Below are positions 57,753 through 64,000 of a stretch of 64,000 nt of DNA, piece after piece (within the stretch, counting starts at the first letter, position 1; every line of letters starts with the position of its first letter). A model generated the notes under the pieces. That model was not told the DNA's origin, ran no database searches, and saw nothing but the letters and a program-made list of their open reading frames with translations. Source of the DNA: Pseudomonas sp. ACM7 (GTDB taxonomy: Bacteria; Pseudomonadota; Gammaproteobacteria; Pseudomonadales; Pseudomonadaceae); the NCBI RefSeq assembly GCF_004136015.1, contig NZ_CP024866.1:1907473-1971472 (forward strand), written 5' to 3'. The position numbers and the translations under genes were made by a program.

Positions 57753-58831
57753 TGAATCAGCCTCTGATGCTCACGGCCACACAAAAGGCCGGCCCCAAAG
57801 TCACGATCGCCGTTGGCGCGGTGATCCTCGCTCTGCTGCTGGCGTTGCCGTTGCTGTCGTTGTTGTCGCCGGACAGCACGTTTCACGTCTCGGCTTACAC
57901 GCTGACGTTGGTAGGCAAGATTCTCTGCTACGCGATTGTTGCGCTGGCCCTCGATCTGGTCTGGGGTTACGCCGGTCTGTTGTCCCTTGGTCACGGCTTG
58001 TTCTTCGCCCTCGGCGGCTACGCGATGGGCATGTACCTGATGCGCCAGGCCTCGGGCGATGGCTTGCCGGCGTTCATGACCTTTCTGTCGTGGACTGAAT
58101 TACCGTGGTACTGGACCGGCACCAGCAGTTTCCTCTGGTCGATGTGTCTGGTGGTGCTGGCGCCGGGGTTGCTGGCGCTGGTATTCGGCTTCTTCGCCTT
58201 CCGCTCACGGATCAAGGGCGTGTATTTCTCGATCATGACCCAAGCCCTGACCTTTGCCGGGATGCTGCTGTTCTTCCGCAACGAAACCGGGTTTGGCGGC
58301 AACAACGGCTTTACCAACTTCCGCACCATTCTTGGCTTTGGCATCACCGAACCGGGCACTCGTGCGGTGCTGTTTTTCGCCACGGTGGTGTTGCTGGTGG
58401 CGAGCCTGTTCATTGGTTGGCGCCTGGCGCAGAGCAAGTTCGGTCGCGTGTTGACCGCCCTGCGGGATGCGGAAAACCGCCTGATGTTCTGCGGTTACGA
58501 CCCGCGCGGTTTCAAGCTGTTCGTCTGGGTCTTGAGCGCAGTGTTGTGCGGCTTGGCCGGTGCGCTGTACGTGCCGCAAGTCGGCATCATCAACCCGAGC
58601 GAAATGTCACCGACCAATTCCATTGAAGCCGCCGTGTGGGTGGCGCTGGGTGGTCGCGGCACGCTGATCGGCCCGCTGCTCGGCGCCGGCGTGGTCAACG
58701 GGATGAAGAGCTGGTTCACCGTGGCCTTCCCGGAATACTGGCTGTTCTTCCTCGGTGCGCTGTTCATCGTCGTGACCTTGTACCTGCCCAAAGGCGTGAT
58801 CGGTTTGCTGAAAAAAAGGGGTGAGCAATGA
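57752..58831 (+). CDS. urtC: Urea ABC transporter permease UrtC
   Basis: This 359-residue LivM-like permease pairs with UrtB. It has about 8-9 membrane segments; the family patch DLVWGYAGLLSLGHGLFFALGGYAMGMYL lies at about 68-96, and LRDAENRLMFCGYDP is the cytoplasmic coupling segment. It ends LPKGVIGLLKKRGEQ. It overlaps urtB by one base and urtD by ATGA. Confidence 0.95.
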   Translation: MNQPLMLTATQKAGPKVTIAVGAVILALLLALPLLSLLSPDSTFHVSAYTLTLVGKILCYAIVALALDLVWGYAGLLSLGHGLFFALGGYAMGMYLMRQASGDGLPAFMTFLSWTELPWYWTGTSSFLWSMCLVVLAPGLLALVFGFFAFRSRIKGVYFSIMTQALTFAGMLLFFRNETGFGGNNGFTNFRTILGFGITEPGTRAVLFFATVVLLVASLFIGWRLAQSKFGRVLTALRDAENRLMFCGYDPRGFKLFVWVLSAVLCGLAGALYVPQVGIINPSEMSPTNSIEAAVWVALGGRGTLIGPLLGAGVVNGMKSWFTVAFPEYWLFFLGALFIVVTLYLPKGVIGLLKKRGEQ

Positions 58832-59700
58832 GAGTGACTGCGACGGCTGAATTCATGCTCGAACCGGCGTTTTTTCCGCCACTGGAACCCAACCGGGACG
58901 CCGGCAGCAGCCGCGACGCCATCGGCCTCGGTCAACGCGTCGGCCCCGGCCTGAATACGCGCCACGGCACGATCCTGACGCTTGAAGACATCAGCGTCAG
59001 CTTCGATGGTTTCAAGGCGCTGAACGATCTGAACCTGTACATCGGCGTCGGCGAATTGCGCTGCATCATCGGCCCCAACGGCGCGGGCAAGACCACGCTG
59101 ATGGACGTGATCACCGGCAAGACTCGCCCCAGTCACGGCAAGGCCTGGTTCGGTGAAACCCTCGACCTGACGCAGATGAGCGAAGTGCAAATCGCCCAGG
59201 CCGGCATCGGTCGCAAGTTCCAGAAGCCGACAGTGTTCGAAGCCTTGAGCGTTTTTGAAAACCTGGAGCTGGCGCAAAAAACCGACAAATCGGTGTGGGC
59301 CAGCCTGCGGGCTCGCCTGAGTGGCGAACAGAAAGATCGCATCAGCGAAGTGCTGGAGACCATTCGCCTGACCACGTCGGTCAATCGACCGGCGGGCTTG
59401 TTGTCCCACGGTCAGAAGCAGTTTCTGGAAATCGGCATGTTGCTGATGCAGGACCCGCAGCTGTTGCTGCTCGACGAGCCGGTAGCGGGCATGACCGACA
59501 CCGAGACCGAGTTCACCGCCGAATTGTTCAAGAGCCTGGCGGGCAAGCATTCGCTGATGGTGGTGGAACACGACATGGGCTTCGTCGGCTCCATCGCCGA
59601 CCACGTCACCGTGTTGCACCAGGGCAGCGTGTTGGCCGAAGGGTCGCTGGAGCAGGTGCAGGACAACGAGCGTGTGATCGAGGTTTATCTCGGCCGCTAA
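58828..59700 (+). CDS. urtD: Urea ABC transporter ATPase UrtD
   Basis: This 290-residue ATPase has an N-terminal extension (about 1-50) rich in Pro and Arg, then a LivG-like core: Walker A GPNGAGKTTL at about 87-96, signature LSHGQKQ near 191-197 (degenerate, as usual for UrtD) and Walker B LLLLDEPVAGM. It overlaps urtC and is followed by a REP pair before urtE. Confidence 0.94.
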   Translation: MRVTATAEFMLEPAFFPPLEPNRDAGSSRDAIGLGQRVGPGLNTRHGTILTLEDISVSFDGFKALNDLNLYIGVGELRCIIGPNGAGKTTLMDVITGKTRPSHGKAWFGETLDLTQMSEVQIAQAGIGRKFQKPTVFEALSVFENLELAQKTDKSVWASLRARLSGEQKDRISEVLETIRLTTSVNRPAGLLSHGQKQFLEIGMLLMQDPQLLLLDEPVAGMTDTETEFTAELFKSLAGKHSLMVVEHDMGFVGSIADHVTVLHQGSVLAEGSLEQVQDNERVIEVYLGR

Positions 59701-59721
59701 GGCCAGTTGAGGACTGCTCTA

Positions 59722-59812
59722 TGTGGGAGCGGGCTTGCTCGCGAAAGCGGTGTGTCAGTCAACTCATATGTTGAATGTGAGTCCGCCTTCGCGAGCAAGC
59801 CCGCTCCCACAG
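59722..59812. repeat. REP inverted pair between urtD and urtE
   Basis: Inverted GTGGGAGCGGGCTTGCTCGCGAA and its complement, inside the urt operon, 20 bp before urtE. Confidence 0.88.
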
Positions 59813-59832
59813 GGGACTGAGGAGAATTTGAA

Positions 59833-60531
59833 ATGCTGCAAGTCGACAAGCTGCATCAGTATTACGGCGGTAGTCACATCCTGCGCGGCCTGACGTTTGA
59901 CGTGAAGGTCGGCGAAGTCACCTGCCTGCTCGGCCGTAACGGCGTCGGCAAGACCACCCTGCTCAAGTGCCTGATGGGTTTGTTGCCGGCCAAAGAAGGC
60001 GCGGTGAACTGGGAAGGCAAACCGATTACCACGTTCAAGCCACACCAGCGGGTTCACGCAGGGATCGCTTACGTGCCTCAGGGTCGGGAAATTTTCGGCC
60101 GGCTGACCGTGGAAGAAAACCTGTTGATGGGCCTGTCGCGATTTCCCGGTGCTGAAGCCAAGGAAGTCCCGGCGTTCATCTACGAGCTGTTTCCGGTGCT
60201 GCTGCAGATGAAGCAGCGGCGAGGCGGTGACTTGTCCGGTGGCCAGCAGCAGCAATTGGCGATCGGCCGAGCGTTGGCCAGCCGTCCACGCCTGCTGATT
60301 CTCGACGAGCCCACCGAAGGCATCCAGCCATCTGTGATCAAGGAAATCGGCGCCGTGATCAAGAAGCTCGCAGCCCGTGGCGACATGGCAATTCTGCTGG
60401 TAGAGCAGTTTTACGATTTCGCCGCCGAACTGGCCGATCAGTACCTGGTGATGTCCCGGGGCGAAATCGTGCAACAGGGTCGCGGAGAAAATATGGAGGC
60501 CGAGGGTGTACGCGGTCTGGTTACGATATAA
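59833..60531 (+). CDS. urtE: Urea ABC transporter ATPase UrtE
   Basis: This 232-residue LivF-like ATPase is the second energy subunit. It has MLQVDKLHQYYGGSHILRG, Walker A GRNGVGKTTLLK, the signature LSGGQQQQ near 135-142, and Walker B LLILDEPTEGIQPS. GAGGAG lies before the ATG. ureD follows after 43 bp, which puts uptake and hydrolysis of urea in one transcriptional direction. Confidence 0.95.
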   Translation: MLQVDKLHQYYGGSHILRGLTFDVKVGEVTCLLGRNGVGKTTLLKCLMGLLPAKEGAVNWEGKPITTFKPHQRVHAGIAYVPQGREIFGRLTVEENLLMGLSRFPGAEAKEVPAFIYELFPVLLQMKQRRGGDLSGGQQQQLAIGRALASRPRLLILDEPTEGIQPSVIKEIGAVIKKLAARGDMAILLVEQFYDFAAELADQYLVMSRGEIVQQGRGENMEAEGVRGLVTI

Positions 60532-60574
60532 GGCTACGATCTAATCTGTAGCGTCCCAACGATAATTAGAAGCC

Positions 60575-61414
60575 ATGAATTTACCTGTTCCCACTGCCCT
60601 GTTTACCCCGAGCTGGCACGCCGAGCTGGAACTCGGCTACGCCCGATTCGGCGACAGTACGCGCCCGGTTCAGCGCCGCCACAAAGGCCCGCTGCGGGTG
60701 CAGAAGCACCTGTATGCCGAAGGGCCGGAGGTTTGCCAGCACATCATCGTGCACCCGCCCGGCGGGATTGCCGGGGGTGATCGGCTGGACATCTCGACCA
60801 GTGTCGGCCGCGATGCCTGGGCGCAAATCACCAGCCCCGGCGCGGCCAAGTGGTATCGCGCAGCGGGGCCCGCTTATCAGAAGCTCGACTTGAAAGTAGC
60901 TGCCGGCGCGACACTGGAATGGCTGCCGCAAGAGACGATTATCTTCAGCGACGCCCAGGCAGAGCTCAGCACTTCGATTGATCTGGAAGGCGATGCTCGG
61001 TTGTTTTACTGGGACGTTGTGGCGCTGGGCAGGCCGGCCAGCGGCGAGCGTTTCGACCTCGGCCATTTTCAGGCGCAGCTGGACATCCGCCGCGACGGTC
61101 AGTTGCTCTGGCATGAACGCCAGCGCATTGTCGGAGGCGATGGTTTGCTTGATTCGCCGATTGGCCTGGATGGGCAACCGGTGTTTGCGACGTTGTGGGT
61201 GACTGGGGAGGTTGAGAGTGAATTGCTGGAGAGGTGCCGTGCTCTGCCCAACGAGGTGCGCGGAGATCTGACGCAATTGCCGGGGCTTCTGATTGCACGG
61301 TGCCTGGCCAGTGAAGCGCTGCTGGCGCGGGGCTGGCTGATTGATTTGTGGCGATTGCTCAGGCCGGTGTTACTTGGCCGGGAAGCGGTCCCACCCAGAA
61401 TATGGAGCACCTGA
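60575..61414 (+). CDS. ureD: Urease accessory protein UreD
   Basis: This 279-residue protein is the scaffold on which UreF and UreG deliver nickel to apo-urease. Family motifs: [17 protein letters not shown] at about 33-49, [14 protein letters not shown] near 53-66, [10 protein letters not shown], and [14 protein letters not shown]. Length is standard. A REP pair separates it from ureA. Confidence 0.94.
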   Translation: MNLPVPTALFTPSWHAELELGYARFGDSTRPVQRRHKGPLRVQKHLYAEGPEVCQHIIVHPPGGIAGGDRLDISTSVGRDAWAQITSPGAAKWYRAAGPAYQKLDLKVAAGATLEWLPQETIIFSDAQAELSTSIDLEGDARLFYWDVVALGRPASGERFDLGHFQAQLDIRRDGQLLWHERQRIVGGDGLLDSPIGLDGQPVFATLWVTGEVESELLERCRALPNEVRGDLTQLPGLLIARCLASEALLARGWLIDLWRLLRPVLLGREAVPPRIWST

Positions 61415-61428
61415 AATGCGATACAAAT

Positions 61429-61533
61429 GTGGGAGCGGGCTTGCTCGCGAATGCGGTGTGTCAGTCAGCATTAATGTCGCCTGACACACCGCATTCGCGA
61501 GCAAGTCGAATCGTCGCACCGCCGCTCCCACAG
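61429..61533. repeat. REP pair with an altered right arm
   Basis: The left arm is a normal GTGGGAGCGGGCTTGCTCGCGAA. In the right arm GCGAGCAAG is followed by TCGAATCGTCGCACCG before CCGCTCCCACAG, so about 16 bp replace the usual C. Confidence 0.75.
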
Positions 61534-61585
61534 GTTATGTATTCACAGATCCAATAACTTTATCTGCCCAGATGGATTCCAAACG

Positions 61586-61888
61586 ATGGACCTGACCCCA
61601 CGCGAAAAAGACAAGCTGCTGATCTTCACTGCTGGCCTCGTGGCCGAGCGGCGTTTGGCGCGCGGCGTGAAACTCAACTACCCGGAAGCCATGGCCTACA
61701 TTTCCGCCGCGCTGCTCGAAGGCGCCCGTGACGGCCGCACCGTGGCCGAGCTGATGCACTTCGGCACCACCCTGCTCAGCCGCGAACAAGTGATGGAAGG
61801 CATCCCGGAAATGATCCCGGAGATCCAGGTCGAAGCGACCTTTCCCGACGGCACCAAACTGGTCACCGTTCACCAACCGATCGCCTGA
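61586..61888 (+). CDS. ureA: Urease gamma subunit
   Basis: This 100-residue subunit starts [23 protein letters not shown] and includes [47 protein letters not shown]; all are invariant features of UreA. It is a structural part of the nickel enzyme that splits urea into ammonia and carbamate. A GNAT gene starts 10 bp downstream. Confidence 0.97.
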   Translation: MDLTPREKDKLLIFTAGLVAERRLARGVKLNYPEAMAYISAALLEGARDGRTVAELMHFGTTLLSREQVMEGIPEMIPEIQVEATFPDGTKLVTVHQPIA

Positions 61889-61897
61889 GGCCGCGCC

Positions 61898-62431
61898 ATG
61901 ACTTACAACATCCGCGATGCAGCGCATGCCGACTTGCCGGCGATCCGCGACATCTACAACGACGCCGTGCTCAACACCACGGCCATCTGGAACGAACAGG
62001 CCGTGGATTTGGGTAACCGCCAGGCCTGGTTCAGCGCCCGGCAATCCCAGGGCTACCCGATTTTGGTGATCGTCGAAGGCGACAACACGGTGCTGGGCTA
62101 CGCTTCATTCGGTGACTGGCGGCCGTTCGACGGGTTCCGCCACACCGTCGAGCACTCGGTTTACGTGCGCAGCGACCAGCGTGGCAATGGTCTCGGCCCG
62201 CAATTGATGACCGCGTTGATCGAGCGCGCCAAAGGCTGTGGAAAACACGTGATGGTCGCCGCCATCGAAAGCGGTAACGCCTCTTCTATTCGCCTGCATG
62301 AACGAGCCGGTTTCGTGACGACCGGCCAGATGCCTCAGGTGGGCACCAAGTTCGGTCGCTGGCTGGACCTGACCTTTATGCAACTGACCCTCAATCCTGG
62401 CGCGGAACCGCCGACCGCCAACAAGGAGTAA
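61898..62431 (+). CDS. GNAT acetyltransferase, phosphinothricin/methionine-sulfoximine type
   Basis: This 177-residue acetyltransferase has the acetyl-CoA loop RSDQRGNGLGPQLM (about 88-101), preceded by HTVEHSVYV and followed by VAAIESGNASSIRLHERAGF. It resembles what I remember of P. aeruginosa PA4866, which acetylates methionine sulfoximine and phosphinothricin and also sits between ureA and ureB. Exact substrate here is unproven. It lies 10 bp after ureA and 6 bp before a second GNAT gene. Confidence 0.88.
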   Translation: MTYNIRDAAHADLPAIRDIYNDAVLNTTAIWNEQAVDLGNRQAWFSARQSQGYPILVIVEGDNTVLGYASFGDWRPFDGFRHTVEHSVYVRSDQRGNGLGPQLMTALIERAKGCGKHVMVAAIESGNASSIRLHERAGFVTTGQMPQVGTKFGRWLDLTFMQLTLNPGAEPPTANKE

Positions 62432-62970
<539 letters not shown>

Positions 62971-62971
<1 letters not shown>

Positions 62972-63279
62972 TGATTCCTGGTGAATACCAGATCCAGCCC
63001 GGTGACATCGAACTCAACGTTGGCCGCCGCACCCTCAGCCTGAAAGTGGCCAACAGCGGTGACCGGCCGATTCAGGTCGGCTCGCATTACCACTTTTTCG
63101 AAACCAACGATGCGCTGACATTCGACCGCGCCGCCAGCCGCGGCATGCGCCTGAACATCCCTGCCGGCACCGCCGTGCGCTTCGAACCGGGACAGAGCCG
63201 CGAGGTCGAGCTGGTAGACCTGGCCGGGCATCGCCGAGTGTTCGGGTTTGCCGGCAGGATCATGGGTGACCTCGACTGA
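62971..63279 (+). CDS. ureB: Urease beta subunit
   Basis: This 102-residue subunit begins [16 protein letters not shown], with [19 protein letters not shown] and [23 protein letters not shown], all standard for UreB. ATG 62971 is preferred to the TTG one codon earlier. It overlaps the second GNAT gene by one base; CAAGGAG lies 8 nt upstream. A REP pair separates it from ureC. Confidence 0.96.
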
Positions 63280-63299
63280 AAGATGCGGCGCTCCCAAAA

Positions 63300-63382
63300 G
63301 ATCGCAGCCTCGCTCCGCTCGACAGCTCCTACAGGAAAACGCGGTCCCCTGTAGGAGTTGTCGAGCGGAGCGAGGCTGCGAT
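63300..63382. repeat. REP inverted pair between ureB and ureC
   Basis: Arms of 35 bp (63301-63335 and 63348-63382) of the GTAGGAGCTGTCGAG family, with GCGGAGCGAGG in place of GTGAAACGAGG; one mismatch between arms. Confidence 0.88.
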
Positions 63383-63432
63383 AGCGAGCTATGCGAGCGG
63401 TCTTAAATCCAATTGAATCTCAAGGCAAGCGC

Positions 63433-64000
63433 ATGAAAATCTCAGGACAAGCCTACGCCGACATGTTCGGCCCCACCGTCGGTGACAAGGTCCGTCTGGC
63501 CGACACCGAGCTGTGGATCGAAGTGGAAAAGGACTTCACCACCTACGGCGAAGAAGTGAAATTCGGCGGCGGTAAAGTCATCCGCGACGGCCAGGGTCAA
63601 AGCCAATTACTCGCCGCAGATGTCGTCGATACGCTGATCACCAACGCGTTGATCATCGACCACTGGGGCATCGTCAAGGCCGACGTCGGCCTCAAGGACG
63701 GCCGCATCGCCGCCATCGGCAAGGCCGGCAACCCGGACATCCAGCCGAACGTGACCATCGCGGTCGGCGCCAGCACCGAAGTCATCGCCGGTGAAGGCAT
63801 GATCCTCACCGCGGGCGGCATCGACACGCACATCCATTTCATCTGCCCGCAGCAGATCGAAGAAGCATTGATGAGCGGCGTCACCACCATGATCGGCGGC
63901 GGCACAGGCCCGGCCACGGGCACCAATGCAACCACCTGCACGTCCGGACCGTGGCACCTGGCGCGGATGCTTCAGGCGGCTGATGCGTTCCCGATGAACA
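63433..64000 (+). CDS. ureC: Urease alpha subunit (5' part)
   Basis: The first 189 codons of the catalytic subunit run off the right edge. The start [27 protein letters not shown] is typical. The N-terminal beta domain is followed by [34 protein letters not shown]. The first two nickel-ligand histidines are in GIDTHIHF (about 132-139), and [21 protein letters not shown] follows. The lysine to be carbamylated lies beyond the window. Confidence 0.97.
   Translation, partial: MKISGQAYADMFGPTVGDKVRLADTELWIEVEKDFTTYGEEVKFGGGKVIRDGQGQSQLLAADVVDTLITNALIIDHWGIVKADVGLKDGRIAAIGKAGNPDIQPNVTIAVGASTEVIAGEGMILTAGGIDTHIHFICPQQIEEALMSGVTTMIGGGTGPATGTNATTCTSGPWHLARMLQAADAFPMN

Noticed and set aside
63433..64000. 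ureC as a truncated pseudogene
   Set aside because: The frame is open to the window edge; the truncation is due only to the window.

Overview
The window looks like a chromosomal segment of a Pseudomonas species of the P. fluorescens group. The order gcbA, ctpL, dsbD, aroQ, accB, accC, prmA, dusB, fis, purH, purD, retS followed by the urt/ure urea genes matches my memory of the P. aeruginosa PA4843-PA4868 neighbourhood. The gaps between genes carry the short inverted REP elements typical of fluorescent pseudomonads. No rRNA, tRNA, CRISPR array, transposase or integrase was seen.

Layout. 1-20119 is conserved core: a partial DUF2333 gene, the diguanylate cyclase gcbA, the chemoreceptor ctpL, dsbD, aroQ, accBC, a frameshifted AlbA_2/ATPase accessory gene caught between two near-identical terminators, prmA, a zinc-ribbon/DUF3426 gene, dusB-fis, purH, purD and the RetS hybrid kinase. 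20142-37444 is accessory DNA on both sides of a MarC-family gene. It holds a three-gene operon of mutually related proteins of unknown function (20142-22353) and two tandem giant genes (23177-30274 and 30338-37417). The giants encode proteins built like large clostridial toxins: an N-terminal TcdA/TcdB-type glycosyltransferase, a papain-like Cys/His/Asp module in place of the usual autoprotease, and a TcdB-like pore/delivery region. The downstream copy is cut by one in-frame TAG codon; its open tail continues for about 415 codons and restores the length of its sister.

37926-45457 is a cobalamin cluster of two divergent operons, cobG-cobH-cobI-cobJ (minus) and cobL-cbiD-cobK (plus). It mixes oxygen-dependent Cob enzymes with CbiD and a CbiG-type fusion. 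45763-50983 is a copper module: two DUF2946 proteins, a PCu(A)C chaperone, the TonB-dependent receptor OprC and a PepSY membrane protein. 51052-51366 is a small secreted Cys protein whose leader can fold over its ribosome binding site. 51772-54511 is an iron-siderophore/B12-type ABC importer.

54821-64000 is a urea utilisation block: the UrtABCDE importer, UreD, UreA, two GNAT acetyltransferases, UreB and the start of UreC, with REP elements between several genes.

The most unusual content is the toxin locus: two paralogous TcdB-like giants, the amber stop, a terminator-like hairpin right against the start codon of the second gene, and the neighbouring operon of three unknown paralogues behind a leader almost devoid of one base.
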